Positions 26,205-35,523 are shown, counted from the first letter of the stretch. The stretch: 47,195 nucleotides of DNA from Cyclobacteriaceae bacterium (GCA_023151255.1 JAKLJG010000016.1:1-47195); one strand, 5' to 3'. A program made the numbers and translations. The notes: generated from the sequence alone by a model not told the origin.

Positions 26205-26422
26205 TGATTTATCGTGTTTATACTCATAAAGTTCATTGTATTTCCAGGCTGATTTGAGCCATGTAAAATGACCTTATAGGCCTGCACCCGTATGCCCAAA
26301 ATCCTATTTATCGTTGTCGTTAATACCTTGGAGTCTATCCCTGGCCGGCCATTGGCCAATTGAACCTGACTGACCGATTATAGAGAACTCACACAATTAC
26401 GGGTGCTATAAATAAACGATAA
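26205..26422. other. Gene-free stretch upstream of gyrB and the LRR remnant
   Basis: Both strands are interrupted by stops in every frame of any length, and I see no RNA-like stem or promoter except the gyrB one next to it. It includes GGCCGGCCATTGGCC, a local palindromic cluster near 26343. It may be decayed coding sequence of the LRR gene whose end is preserved just downstream. Confidence 0.3.
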
Positions 26423-26560
26423 CCAGTTCACAACCGTTCCGGAACCCGTGCTGGCTTAACTCAACTTAAAAACCTGGGTGTATCCGGTAATAACTTAAGG
26501 CACTTGCCACTTGAACTGCAGCACTTTTCAAAACTGAAAAATATTGGTTTTGATAAATAA
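26423..26560 (+). pseudogene. Remnant of a leucine-rich-repeat gene
   Basis: An open stretch of 45 codons with no start codon, bounded by TAA at 26420-26422 and TAA at 26558-26560, encodes GLTQLKNLGVSGNNLRHLP and then LELQHFSKLKNIGFDK. This is a clear 23-residue-period LRR pattern (LxxLxxLxxSxNxLxxLPxxL). The lack of an upstream frame shows it is the 3' end of a lost or truncated LRR protein. The rest is not visible nearby. It ends 77 bp before the 3' end of ppk2. Confidence 0.6.
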
Positions 26561-26637
26561 CCGTTGGGAGAACCCGCTGATGTGGAGTTGGTCTGTAAAC
26601 CCTTGCCTCGCAAGGAACGATTATTCATCAGTAACCG

Positions 26638-27633
26638 TCAGGCTGTTGCCTCGGCCTTGGTTTTCTTATTGCTTTCCTTCTTCTTGTTTTCCTTACCAGT
26701 ACTCTTTCTTTTCTCTTTGCCATTACCTCCCGTGCCATTCTCGGCCATCAGGTGCATTTTGGCTTTCTGAAGTTCCTGCTTTTGTGCTTCCGTAACCGTG
26801 GGGTAACTCAATTTAAGCTGCTCAAACTGGCGGTAGATAATAAAAGCAATAGCGAGGCGGGCATACCATTTATCGTCAGCGGGAATGATATACCATGGCG
26901 CATGCTCTTTTGATGTGTTATTAAACACGTCTTCATAAGCCTGTTGGTAATCATCCCAGAAGGCCCGTTCTTTCAAATCAGACAGCGAAAATTTCCAGTT
27001 CTTTGACGGATCGTCAATCCGTTCCATAAATCGCTTCTTCTGCTCCTTTTTGGAAACATGCAGGAAGAACTTCATGATGAGGGTTCCGTTTTGCGCAAGG
27101 TTTTTTTCAAACCGGTTGATTTGTTTATACCGGTTCTCCCAGAATTTTTTATCAATGTCTTTAACTGAATCGATTCCGGGAATATTTTCATTTAGTATCC
27201 ACTCCGGATGTACCTTGGTTACCAGCACATTTTCGTAGTGCGACCGGTTATGGATGGCAATCTCCCCGCGTGCCGGCATGGCCAGGTTGTGCCGCCAGAA
27301 GAAATCGTGATCAAGCTCGGTGGAATTGGGCGCTTTAAAACTGTACACTTTTACCCCCAGCGGATTAAAGCCCGACATGATGTGTTTTACGGCACCGTCT
27401 TTTCCGGCCGCATCCATCGCCTGGAAGATGATGAGCACACTGTATTGATTATGGGCATAAAGCTTATCCTGTATTTCGGCCAGGTGCCTGCGTCCAAAAT
27501 CAAGCAGAGCTTCGGCATCGCGCTTATTCAATTCTTTGCCCTTATATTTTGTATCCCAGTCCTTCAGTTTTACTTTTTTTCCGGGTTTTACTAAAAAATC
27601 CTTGATTTTTAGCAGCTTATCATCTGACAGCAT
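26638..27633 (-). CDS. ppk2: Polyphosphate kinase 2 family phosphotransferase
   Basis: This protein of about 331 residues belongs to the PPK2 family of P-loop kinases. It has Walker A in IIFQAMDAAGKDGAVKHI (about 68-85), followed by GFNPLGVKVYSFKAPNSTEL, DFFWRHNLAMPARGEIAIHN with the conserved Arg and the lid, LIMKFFLHVSKKEQKKRF, and WYIIPADDKWYARLAIAFII. PPK2 enzymes transfer phosphate between polyphosphate and nucleotides. The sequence resembles the class that phosphorylates AMP or NDP, but class is not decided by motif here. The last 40 residues are a Lys/Glu-rich tail. I chose the ATG at 27633 over an upstream GTG at 27684, since the family sequence begins there (MLSDDKLLKIKDFLVKPGKK). 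Confidence 0.92.
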   Translation of the reverse strand: MLSDDKLLKIKDFLVKPGKKVKLKDWDTKYKGKELNKRDAEALLDFGRRHLAEIQDKLYAHNQYSVLIIFQAMDAAGKDGAVKHIMSGFNPLGVKVYSFKAPNSTELDHDFFWRHNLAMPARGEIAIHNRSHYENVLVTKVHPEWILNENIPGIDSVKDIDKKFWENRYKQINRFEKNLAQNGTLIMKFFLHVSKKEQKKRFMERIDDPSKNWKFSLSDLKERAFWDDYQQAYEDVFNNTSKEHAPWYIIPADDKWYARLAIAFIIYRQFEQLKLSYPTVTEAQKQELQKAKMHLMAENGTGGNGKEKRKSTGKENKKKESNKKTKAEATA

Positions 27634-27832
27634 AGGCGTATTGTTTTTATGGAAGTAAGGTACATGATTACCACTACCGGGCACATGACGAAGATCATAA
27701 TTTCAGTGGTCTTTCAAGGAATCCTTATAAAAAATTTATAACTTCCCTCACCCCTAAGTTCTGACCGGATAATTGGTTTTTAAAGACATACGGGGCTATA
27801 ATCGGATTTGCTGCCTTTAACCTATAAACTGC

Positions 27833-28339
27833 ATGCCTATGAACAAAGCAATTCTGGTTTTTCTGAGCATTGCCCTTGCCGTTAACCCGGCACTGAGCCA
27901 GGGCAAGACTAAAAGTAAAAGTTCCGCATCCGCCAATGACGAATCGGTTATCAAGTCGCTGATTGAAAAGGAAACAAAGGCATTTTTTGAAATTGATTAT
28001 ACCGCCTGGGCCGATTGTTGGGCGAAAGCACCTTACGCCTTCTGGTCGTTTGCCGATACAACCGATGTAAATTCATTTACCGGTTGGGAAGCAATTAACA
28101 AAGGTTTCGCTAATTACTTTAAAACATCAAAGCCATCAACAGCAAAAATTGAGAGAACATGGCGGGATATCCGCATTTACGGTAATGGCGCCTATGCCCG
28201 CTTTACCCAGCATGTACGGGATGAAACTGACCGGCCACCACAGGAAGAGGTTCGCGTACTGGAAAAAGTAAATGGACAGTGGAAAATTGTTTGCGTATCC
28301 GTTATAGCCATGCAAAAGGAAAATCAACCCGTCCGATAA
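27833..28339 (+). CDS. Secreted NTF2-like (SnoaL/DUF4440 type) protein
   Basis: The 168-residue protein has a signal peptide (MPMNKAILVFLSIALAVNPA, cleavage near LSQG). It is followed by a cone-shaped NTF2-like fold: helix SVIKSLIEKETKAFFEIDYT, then WADCWAKAPYAFWSFADTTD, and alternating strands ending RVLEKVNGQWKIVCVSVIAM. The pattern of helix, Trp-rich segment and final VNGQWKI strand is typical of DUF4440/SnoaL-like proteins, which bind small molecules or act as isomerases; the ligand here is unknown. Two ATGs lie 2 codons apart; either may be used. It ends 1 bp before the stop of the convergent CoA-binding protein gene. Confidence 0.8.
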   Translation: MPMNKAILVFLSIALAVNPALSQGKTKSKSSASANDESVIKSLIEKETKAFFEIDYTAWADCWAKAPYAFWSFADTTDVNSFTGWEAINKGFANYFKTSKPSTAKIERTWRDIRIYGNGAYARFTQHVRDETDRPPQEEVRVLEKVNGQWKIVCVSVIAMQKENQPVR

Positions 28340-28340
28340 T

Positions 28341-28712
28341 TTAATACTGCCCGGTGCGCAACATCACCAATGTACAGCCCTGAATGGCCTGGATACCCTG
28401 CAGGGTCAACAGTTTTTCGAGTTCTGCGTTTTCAGTACCCGGATTAAAAATTACGCGGGCTGGTTTTAAGGCCAAAATATAGTTGTACCATTCCGGCTGA
28501 TGCTGTGGCCCGATATAAAGGGTTACCGTATCCACATCCTGTACGCTTGGACGCTGCCGAATATCGAGGATTTGTTTACCTAAAACCTCGCCTTTTTTAA
28601 TTCCAACCGGAACAATTTCATGGCCATATTCGGTAAGCATTTCAGCTGCCAGGAAAGCATATCGCGAATGATTGGTTGAAGCTCCGATGATGACTGTCCT
28701 TTTACTAATCAT
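28341..28712 (-). CDS. CoA-binding domain protein (YccU type)
   Basis: This protein of about 123 residues is a single Rossmann-like CoA-binding domain. It shows TVIIGASTNHSRYAFLAAEM at the N-terminus, HEIVPVGIKKGEVLGKQI, DTVTLYIGPQHQPEWY and RVIFNPGTENAELEKL. Homologues are cytoplasmic proteins of unknown role that resemble the CoA-binding part of succinyl-CoA synthetase. I place the start at the ATG at 28712, where the conserved MISKRTVIIGAS begins, rather than 45 bp upstream inside the preceding gene. A TAACTTTA box (28725-28718) sits 5 bp before that ATG and would give a very short leader, although it overlaps the stop codon of the upstream flavoprotein gene. Confidence 0.85.
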   Translation of the reverse strand: MISKRTVIIGASTNHSRYAFLAAEMLTEYGHEIVPVGIKKGEVLGKQILDIRQRPSVQDVDTVTLYIGPQHQPEWYNYILALKPARVIFNPGTENAELEKLLTLQGIQAIQGCTLVMLRTGQY

Positions 28713-28722
28713 TCTTGTAAAG

Positions 28723-30312
28723 TTATCGGGTTGATCCAATAGTTTTCGGTGTACCATTCAGGACCTTGTATATTGCTTCGGCACAACGCTCGCCATCCAT
28801 CGCTGCCGAAACAATACCACCTGCATACCCGGCACCTTCGCCACAAGGGTACAGCCCTTTTACCTGGGGATGCTGAAAGACCTCGTTACGCGGAATACGC
28901 ACGGGTGCCGAGGTGCGACTCTCAACGCCCACCAGTTGTGCTTCGTTGGTCAGGTAACCTTTCATTTTAGTTCCGAAATTTTTCAAGCCTTGTTTCAGGG
29001 CTTCCGAAATAAAATCCGGCAGTATGGCTTTGAGGTCAACCGCTGCAAGACCGGGTTGATAGGAAGTGCCATTTAGTGTGTCAGAAACTTTTCCATTCAA
29101 GAAATCGACAAGCCGCTGTGCCGGAGCAGTTTGGGTATTGCCGGCTGCCCTGCAGGCACGTTTTTCGATCTCAGCCTGGAAATGCATACCCGCTAAAGGC
29201 CCCAATGAAATATGCTTGCCAAAATCTGAAGGTTCTACCGCTACCACAATACCTGAATTGGCAAACCGCGAATCGCGCCTGGAGGGGCTCATGCCATTAA
29301 CCACCACTTCGCCAGGGGCTGTGGCTGCGGGCACGATAAACCCACCGGGGCACATACAAAACGAAAATACACCCCGCTGTTTGCCATTTACTACGGCCTG
29401 GTGTACCAACGAATAGGAACTTGCCGGTAAATATGGATCACGTAAGCCGGTACAATGATATTGTATCTTATCGATCAACTCCTGCGGATGTTCAACCCGT
29501 ACCCCCAAGGCATAGGGTTTAACTTCCAAAGCAATTTTCTTTCTGTGAAGTAATTCGTAGATATCCCGGGCCGAATGGCCGGTGGCCAGAATTACGGCCT
29601 CTCCTTTTATCACGTCCTGCGAAGCCCCAACTACACCAATAATTCTATCACCTGAAATTTTAAAATCAACCACCTTCGTATCGAAATAAATTTCACCCCC
29701 GGCCTGTATAATGGTGTTTCGGATAGCCTCGACTAAGGCAGGAAGTTTATTAGTGCCAATGTGCGGATGAGCATCGAACAGGATATCGTTTCGGGCGCCA
29801 TGGGCTACAAGGATTTTCAAGATACGCTGCACATCACCGCGCTTTTTTGATCGGGTGTACAGTTTACCATCGGAGTAGGTGCCGGCACCGCCCTCGCCAA
29901 AGCAATAGTTCGACTCGGGGTTAACAATATGGCTTTTGTTGATGGCCGCTAAATCCCTTCTGCGCCTGCGCACATCGCTTCCGCGTTCGATTACTACAGG
30001 TTTTATGCCCAGTTCAATTAACCGAAGTGCGGCAAACAAGCCGGCCGGTCCGGAACCCACAATAACCACCTGCCGGCTGCTGCGAACATCATGATAATCA
30101 GGAAAAATATTTTCTTCTTTGCAGGTAGAAGGGACAATCTCACACGCAACCCGTACAACCACTTTTTTTCCGCGGGCATCGATAGAGCGCTTTACAGGAC
30201 GTACCCAAAACTCACCACTTGGTTCAATGCCCAATTGATCATTCAATACCTTTTGAAAAAGGTCTGACCGAAAGGCCTCTTCAGGAGAAAGGATTAGCTC
30301 TCTGGTTTGCAT
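28723..30312 (-). CDS. FAD-dependent dehydrogenase-like protein (COG2509)
   Basis: The 529-residue protein matches the uncharacterised FAD-dependent dehydrogenases of COG2509. It has an N-terminal domain of about 80 residues, the dinucleotide-binding VVIVGSGPAGLFAALRLIE (about 84-102), a Cys-containing NYCFGEGGAGTYSDGKLYTR, the second nucleotide-binding strand AVILATGHSARDIYELL, CMCPGGFIVPAA, and the C-terminal FAD motif GLYPCGEGAGYAGGIVSAAM. The fold and motifs imply a flavoenzyme in the cytoplasm; the substrate is unknown. An ATG start is used. It is upstream of, and in line with, the CoA-binding gene (10 bp between stop and start), so the two may be co-transcribed. Confidence 0.92.
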   Translation of the reverse strand: MQTRELILSPEEAFRSDLFQKVLNDQLGIEPSGEFWVRPVKRSIDARGKKVVVRVACEIVPSTCKEENIFPDYHDVRSSRQVVIVGSGPAGLFAALRLIELGIKPVVIERGSDVRRRRRDLAAINKSHIVNPESNYCFGEGGAGTYSDGKLYTRSKKRGDVQRILKILVAHGARNDILFDAHPHIGTNKLPALVEAIRNTIIQAGGEIYFDTKVVDFKISGDRIIGVVGASQDVIKGEAVILATGHSARDIYELLHRKKIALEVKPYALGVRVEHPQELIDKIQYHCTGLRDPYLPASSYSLVHQAVVNGKQRGVFSFCMCPGGFIVPAATAPGEVVVNGMSPSRRDSRFANSGIVVAVEPSDFGKHISLGPLAGMHFQAEIEKRACRAAGNTQTAPAQRLVDFLNGKVSDTLNGTSYQPGLAAVDLKAILPDFISEALKQGLKNFGTKMKGYLTNEAQLVGVESRTSAPVRIPRNEVFQHPQVKGLYPCGEGAGYAGGIVSAAMDGERCAEAIYKVLNGTPKTIGSTR

Positions 30313-30352
30313 GAGGAAGGGAGTTAACCTTCAGGCCTGCAAAGATAGGTTA

Positions 30353-32125
30353 TCACTGCGAAAAAATATTACCGAAATTAAGCCCAAAGTTAAGCGTGCC
30401 GACCAGTGATTGCTGGTTTACCTCACTAAAGTACTGTTCATTACCGGGAGGGGCATCAAAGTTGCGGTAGCCCAGGTCGCCACCAAGAAAAATATCCAAT
30501 GTAAATCCTCCCGCATTATTGCGTTGCATAACCCGGTAGCCCAAAACAACACCATATTGAATACGCTGTTCCGATGAACTAAATGTGATGATGCTGCCAG
30601 GTGTTACCTCCTGATTGATAAAATGACCTACATTGGTAAACCGGATTTCATGCCCGAAATACCACATGCCCGCCTTGATGGGATTGTAGAATTTCTGACG
30701 GATAGCCATGGAGTACCCGCGTTCAAATAACTTGTTGGGTGCGATTTTATCGTCAGCCGTAAAGAACGGGTCGCGGATACCCACGAATTCGAACTCGTGC
30801 CCGAGTCGCTCCTGCGAATAAAATTCCACAGCCAGCGGCAGCCGGCCTGCAAACATAAACATCGGATTGCCGCCAATGATTACGCCCCGAAATTCATTGG
30901 TACGTTCATCAAAGTAGGTAAAGCGGTTTGCTTTGCGGGCTACTGTTTTACGCTGGCTTAATGAAACGATTTCGTTGCTTAACTTTTTCTGGTCGTAAAA
31001 AGGTTTGTAATATCCCGTAAGCGTACCATCGGGTTCATAAATTTCCCAGGTGCCCACCCGCAGATCATCGTTTAGTTCGCCTTTTGTTTGAAGGGCTCCA
31101 TTGGGATAATAGCCTTTGTATATTCCTTTGCTATTTTCATACTCGCATTCGCCCTCTTTTTTACCGTCTTCGTAAAAAAACTTCCATAGTCCTTCGCGCT
31201 TATTATCCACTATCAGGCCGATAACTTTCAATTTGCCGCTCGGGTAGTATTCGCGGTATTCACCCCTGCCGTTGGAAAAGGTTACTTCGCTTAATTTCTT
31301 TCCATCTTTAGTTTGTGAACGCCAGTACCCGTTTTTCTGGCCGCCAATAAACTCGCCCGATGAACTGAGGCTTCCGTCTTCAAAATAGTATTCCCACAAG
31401 CCATGAGGTTCGCCATCGGCATACAGGCCTTGTGCGGCAATCCGCCCCGAAGGATAGTACGTAATCCACAGGCCCTGCCTCTTGCCGTTTTCATAATCGC
31501 CTTCGCTTTGCAGTGTACCGTCCTTTTCGGAGTAATAGCGCCAATGTCCAACCGGTTTGGTGCCTGACTTGGGGCCTTCACCGGCTACTTTTCCGGAATG
31601 ATAGTACTCTGTACAGCGACCGTAATCATCGGTAAACTCGCCTTCGCTTTTCAGAACACCATCTTCATAAAACGATTTCCATACTCCGCTTCGCTGGTTG
31701 TTTTTATAACTTCCGGTTTCTTTTACCGATCCGTTTTCATAATATAGTATCCACTCGCCTTCACGGCTTTTACCATTCACGGTACCTTCCATGCTTTTGG
31801 TGCCACTTTCGTAAAAATATTCCCAATGTCCGAAGTTGGTATTGCGCTGCAAAGCTCCGCGCATCTTCAGGTTGCCCGACTCATAGAAAAATTCCCATAT
31901 ACCGGTGGTTTCGTTATTGGTAAAAAAACCTTTCGATTCAATATTACCATTAACAAAGTATGAGGTATAACGTCCGTGCATCACGTTACGCACGGTATCT
32001 TTTACCACGAATACTTCTTTCAGGTTTCTTTTTTCCGGGTCGTGCCAGGTTTGCCGGGTAAAGCCCTGAGCAAGGGCGCCAACTGAAAGTATCACCAAAC
32101 CCTTAAGCAAAAACCACGCTTTCAC
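30353..32125 (-). CDS. Secreted MORN_2 (YwqK-type) repeat protein with C-terminal beta-barrel-like domain
   Basis: The 590-residue protein starts with a signal peptide (MKAWFLLKGLVILSVGALAQ, GTG start). Residues about 45-385 are some 14 repeats of about 23 residues with the pattern GxWxxYYExGxLxxxGxYxNxxR, the MORN_2/YwqK repeat. The last 190 residues have alternating hydrophobic strands and end LVGTLNFGLNFGNIFSQ, with a terminal aromatic-rich strand suggesting an outer-membrane barrel or porin-like fold. MORN_2 proteins are common in Bacteroidetes as surface or periplasmic proteins, and the name antitoxin attached to some YwqK repeats is not informative here. It lies 40 bp upstream of, and in the same direction as, the flavoprotein gene. 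Confidence 0.85.
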   Translation of the reverse strand: MKAWFLLKGLVILSVGALAQGFTRQTWHDPEKRNLKEVFVVKDTVRNVMHGRYTSYFVNGNIESKGFFTNNETTGIWEFFYESGNLKMRGALQRNTNFGHWEYFYESGTKSMEGTVNGKSREGEWILYYENGSVKETGSYKNNQRSGVWKSFYEDGVLKSEGEFTDDYGRCTEYYHSGKVAGEGPKSGTKPVGHWRYYSEKDGTLQSEGDYENGKRQGLWITYYPSGRIAAQGLYADGEPHGLWEYYFEDGSLSSSGEFIGGQKNGYWRSQTKDGKKLSEVTFSNGRGEYREYYPSGKLKVIGLIVDNKREGLWKFFYEDGKKEGECEYENSKGIYKGYYPNGALQTKGELNDDLRVGTWEIYEPDGTLTGYYKPFYDQKKLSNEIVSLSQRKTVARKANRFTYFDERTNEFRGVIIGGNPMFMFAGRLPLAVEFYSQERLGHEFEFVGIRDPFFTADDKIAPNKLFERGYSMAIRQKFYNPIKAGMWYFGHEIRFTNVGHFINQEVTPGSIITFSSSEQRIQYGVVLGYRVMQRNNAGGFTLDIFLGGDLGYRNFDAPPGNEQYFSEVNQQSLVGTLNFGLNFGNIFSQ

Positions 32126-32174
32126 GGTGAGCAGATTTAGAAAGCGAAGTTACGAAATTTCAATATGCTGCAGG

Positions 32175-33125
32175 CTAGCGCATAAAAGCCGCTTTGCCCC
32201 AGTCGGCTTTTTCCTGTTCAGTCCATAATTCGGGGAAGAATATGATTTTTTGAAACCGCGGAGGAAGGTACTTTTGCCAGTTGGTGCCACCTGTAGCCTT
32301 AATGTCTTCGGGGTCTTTTTGCAGGTAGCGTCCAGCTGATTTCATATGAGCAAGCGGCCACAACACATTGGCCAGCGTATCAAATTCACGAAGGCGGTTT
32401 ATAACCTCGTTATTGCCTTTAAAATTGCGCTGATAAAGTCTAAGCAAATTGGTATTTCGGTACTGATCGCCAAGCCTGCGAAATTCGGGCATGTACTTTT
32501 CTTCGAATTGCCGGAGGGTTAAGGTTTTCTTGCCGGTGGCCAGTTCGGTTGCCCCGCTGCGCCAATATAACTTTTCAAGTACCTCATTAATATCGTCAGG
32601 ATTTTTAACCGATGGCCGATCCGTTATGCTCACCAGGTTAATCATATCGGTTGAACAGATTTCAATAAACCGGTATTGGGCCGACTGAAATCCACTGGCA
32701 GGAAGGAGCGCCATCCGGAATTTAAGAAACTGATCCTTCTCCATGCCGTCAACCATAATATCGAACGAATTGGCCAGGTTGCGGAAATACCGATTGATTC
32801 GATCCAGGCGTTCGGTAAAAAATTTTTCATTCAAATTTTCTGTTGTAGCAATCTGCTCAATCTCCCACAACACCAGGCGGAAATACAATTCGGTTATCTG
32901 ATGGTAAATGATGAATACGGTTTCATCTTTAAACCGGGTTTTGGGGTTTTGCAAACTTAGCAGTGTATCGAGGTGAATATAATCCCAATAGGTCAGGTAA
33001 TCCGAATAAAGCAGGCCATCCAGGTAGGCCGATAAGTCCTGGCCCATCACATCATACTTGGCCTTAAGTTTTTGCAGTTGTTCGTTCAGGTCGGGTTGGG
33101 TGGTTGGTTTCTGATGCGGATTCAC
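32175..33125 (-). CDS. kynA: Tryptophan 2,3-dioxygenase
   Basis: KynA opens the indole ring of tryptophan with O2 to give N-formylkynurenine, the first step of the kynurenine pathway. The 316-residue protein has the family's helical heme fold: YLTYWDYIHLDTLLSLQNPK, then ETVFIIYHQITELYFRLVLW, FRMALLPASGFQSAQYRFIE, and LAHMKSAGRYLQ with the expected heme ligand His260, followed by KATGGTNWQKYLPP and FFPELW. The GTG start gives MNPHQKPT; no better ATG lies upstream before the divergent gene. The gene is divergent, with 67 bp between starts, from a glutaryl-CoA-dehydrogenase-like gene, consistent with tryptophan catabolism. Loop residues differ from the classical GTGGSSG, but position and length match. 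Confidence 0.93.
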   Translation of the reverse strand: MNPHQKPTTQPDLNEQLQKLKAKYDVMGQDLSAYLDGLLYSDYLTYWDYIHLDTLLSLQNPKTRFKDETVFIIYHQITELYFRLVLWEIEQIATTENLNEKFFTERLDRINRYFRNLANSFDIMVDGMEKDQFLKFRMALLPASGFQSAQYRFIEICSTDMINLVSITDRPSVKNPDDINEVLEKLYWRSGATELATGKKTLTLRQFEEKYMPEFRRLGDQYRNTNLLRLYQRNFKGNNEVINRLREFDTLANVLWPLAHMKSAGRYLQKDPEDIKATGGTNWQKYLPPRFQKIIFFPELWTEQEKADWGKAAFMR

Positions 33126-33192
33126 GGTTATCGATGGGTTTGATTAAATTGCGCCTGCCTGCAGGACGCGGGCACTAAATAACTAAAAACCT

Positions 33193-34410
33193 ATGGTATC
33201 GCATACTGCCGAAGCTAAAGCCAAGAAATCCCTGAAACAGGATACGTTCGACCACCCCGATTTTTACGCGATTGATTCGCTGCTTACCGAAGAGCATAAA
33301 CTCATTCGCAGTTCCATACGCGATTTCGTAAAACGCGAGATCAGTCCGTACATTGAAGACTGGGCGCAACGCGCGCATTTTCCATACGAAATCGTTAAGA
33401 AATTCGGGGAGATTGGCGCGTTTGGTCCTACCCTGCCGGTAGAATATGGTTGTGGCGGACTGGATTACATTTCCTATGGACTCATTATGCAGGAGATTGA
33501 GCGGGGCGACAGCGGCATGCGCTCAACCGCTTCGGTGCAGGGTTCGCTGGTGATGTACCCCATTTACAAGTTCGGCAACGAACAACAGCGAAAAAAATAT
33601 TTACCAAAACTCGCCTCAGGCGAATGGCTCGGATGTTTCGGGTTGACTGAACCTGATCATGGTTCCAACCCATCGGGCATGGTGACCAACTTTAAAGATA
33701 TGGGCGACCATTACCTGCTGAATGGCGCCAAGATGTGGATTTCCAACTCGCCCAAAGCAGATATTGCGGTAGTATGGGCCAAGAACGAACAGGGCCGTAT
33801 CCACGGCCTGATTGTAGAACGCGGCATGCCCGGATTTACCACACCCGAAACACACGGCAAATGGTCGCTACGGGCTAGTGCTACCGGTGAACTGGTTTTT
33901 GATAATGTAAAAGTGCCGAAGGAAAACCTGCTGCCTGGCAAGAACGGATTGGGCGCACCCATGATGTGCCTGGACTCAGCCCGTTACGGCATTGCATGGG
34001 GTGCGATTGGCGCAGCAATGGATTGTTATGAGTCGGCCCGGAAATATGCGCTGGAGCGCATTCAGTTCGGCAAGCCGATTGCATCCTTCCAGCTGGTTCA
34101 GAAAAAACTGGCCGAGATGCTCACCGAAATCACCAAAGCTCAATTATTGAACTGGCGGCTGGGAACCTTAATGAATGAAGGCAAAGCCACTACCGCACAG
34201 ATATCGTTAGCTAAACGAAACAATGTGCACGTTGCACTCGAAATTGCGCGCGAGGCACGCCAGATACATGGCGGCATGGGCATTACCGGTGAGTACCCCA
34301 TAATGCGCCACATGGCTAACCTCGAATCGGTAATTACCTACGAGGGCACACACGACATTCACTTACTGATTTTAGGCAAGGAAATTACGGGCATACAGGC
34401 GTTTGTGTAA
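33193..34410 (+). CDS. gcdH: Acyl-CoA dehydrogenase, glutaryl-CoA dehydrogenase type
   Basis: The 405-residue protein is an FAD-dependent acyl-CoA dehydrogenase. Its features point to glutaryl-CoA dehydrogenase: RSTASVQGSLVMYPIYKFG around 110, CFGLTEPDHGSNPSGM at about 150, WISNSPKADIAVVWAKN, and the catalytic Glu384 in TYEGTHDIH near the C-terminus. GcdH converts glutaryl-CoA to crotonyl-CoA and CO2, linking lysine and tryptophan breakdown to central metabolism. The divergent tryptophan dioxygenase supports this. A generic short-chain acyl-CoA dehydrogenase is the alternative, but the SVQxSLVMxPI segment and the late EGTHDIH favour GcdH. The ATG start precedes a charged N-terminus typical of the family. 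There is no obvious operon partner. Confidence 0.88.
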   Translation: MVSHTAEAKAKKSLKQDTFDHPDFYAIDSLLTEEHKLIRSSIRDFVKREISPYIEDWAQRAHFPYEIVKKFGEIGAFGPTLPVEYGCGGLDYISYGLIMQEIERGDSGMRSTASVQGSLVMYPIYKFGNEQQRKKYLPKLASGEWLGCFGLTEPDHGSNPSGMVTNFKDMGDHYLLNGAKMWISNSPKADIAVVWAKNEQGRIHGLIVERGMPGFTTPETHGKWSLRASATGELVFDNVKVPKENLLPGKNGLGAPMMCLDSARYGIAWGAIGAAMDCYESARKYALERIQFGKPIASFQLVQKKLAEMLTEITKAQLLNWRLGTLMNEGKATTAQISLAKRNNVHVALEIAREARQIHGGMGITGEYPIMRHMANLESVITYEGTHDIHLLILGKEITGIQAFV

Positions 34411-34423
34411 GTACCTTAACCCC

Positions 34424-35506
34424 TTACTCCGCATATGCTGATACCATAATGCGGTGCACGGGATTTTGCGGGTCGTTGGAATAAACCGTTACAGCTTTGG
34501 TTTGAGTTCCTTTCCGGTCTTCGGGAGTGAATATAATTTTTATAGTACCGCTCTCGCCCGGCCTCAGGTTTTCTTCATCAACTACGGCCTGCAAACAAGA
34601 GCAATTGCCCTGAATATTTCGAATTTCAAGCACGGATTTTCCGGTATTGCTGAAAATGATCTCCTTTGTTGCTGAGGTGTTGAATTTAATGTTACCTAAA
34701 TCAATATTCATCTCTGCAATAGAAAGCCGGGGAGCATTGTCCAGTTCGCGGGCTGAAAGCGGCACAAAGTAATCTTCAAGGGTGGCATACACTGTAAATG
34801 CTTTAGCCGGCTGGCCCTCATCATCTGTATAAAGAGTAATCTTATCGGAGTGAAATCCGTACAAACCCTTCTTTAATCCATTGTATCCAATCCGGATTTC
34901 TCCCCGCTGCCCTGGTTGAATTGTTTTAGGAAAAACATCCACCCGGATGTGCGCAGGGGCATCAAATTTATCGAGGTAGGTTACAGCCTTATCGCCCGCA
35001 TTGACAAAATCGATATTGCGCTGGGTAAACTCATCTTTTCTAAAAACTTTTCCAAGGTTAAACGATAAACTTCTGAATCGCAGCATGCCGCTTGTAGCCT
35101 GGTACTCCGAAGAAATGGATGATGTATTCCGTGAAGTAACCTGGCCTTTGATGTACAGGGTTATCGGCTGGCCGTCATAATCCGTGGTTACCGTTAACGA
35201 TTTGTGAAAATACCCAGGTCTTCCCTTCGGATCGTACTGCGCTTTTACAATTCCACTTTTACCCGGCAGGATTAGCTCTTTCGACCACTCCGGGGTAGTA
35301 CACCCACAGGACGGTTTTACCGATAATATTGTAACAGGCCTGTCGGAAGTATTGGTAAAGGAGAACGTATGTGTAACCGGGCCATCTTCTTCTACGATGG
35401 TGCCAAAATCAAATGTCTCTTCAGTAAACCGTACCGGCTTTGCCATCTGGGCAAGCAGCGGAATGGTTACCCCTACCAGCAATCCAATCAATCCGACTTT
35501 GTTCAT
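34424..35506 (-). CDS. Secreted DUF1573 protein, two or more Ig-like domains
   Basis: The 360-residue protein has a signal peptide (MNKVGLIGLLVGVTIPLLAQ) and repeated DUF1573 modules. The first (about 22-125) has ETFDFGTIVEEDGPVTHTFS and the diagnostic SVKPSCGCTTPEWSKELILP. A middle module spans about 145-250. The last (about 265-360) has MNIDLGNIKFNTSATKEI, the equivalent IQGNCSCLQAVVDEENL and FTPEDRKGTQTKAVTVYSND. The Cys-x-Cys pairs occur in both end modules. DUF1573 proteins are abundant secreted Bacteroidetes proteins of unknown function with an ASH/Ig-like fold. A TACTTTTG -7 box lies 17 bp upstream of the ATG. It lies convergent with gcdH and divergent from trpS. Confidence 0.9.
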   Translation of the reverse strand: MNKVGLIGLLVGVTIPLLAQMAKPVRFTEETFDFGTIVEEDGPVTHTFSFTNTSDRPVTILSVKPSCGCTTPEWSKELILPGKSGIVKAQYDPKGRPGYFHKSLTVTTDYDGQPITLYIKGQVTSRNTSSISSEYQATSGMLRFRSLSFNLGKVFRKDEFTQRNIDFVNAGDKAVTYLDKFDAPAHIRVDVFPKTIQPGQRGEIRIGYNGLKKGLYGFHSDKITLYTDDEGQPAKAFTVYATLEDYFVPLSARELDNAPRLSIAEMNIDLGNIKFNTSATKEIIFSNTGKSVLEIRNIQGNCSCLQAVVDEENLRPGESGTIKIIFTPEDRKGTQTKAVTVYSNDPQNPVHRIMVSAYAE

Positions 35507-35523
35507 ACCAAACTCAAGTTTTA

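Noticed and set aside
30353-32125. Toxin-antitoxin locus suggested by YwqK-type repeats
   Set aside because: The protein has a signal peptide, many repeats and a C-terminal barrel-like domain, and no toxin gene lies beside it.
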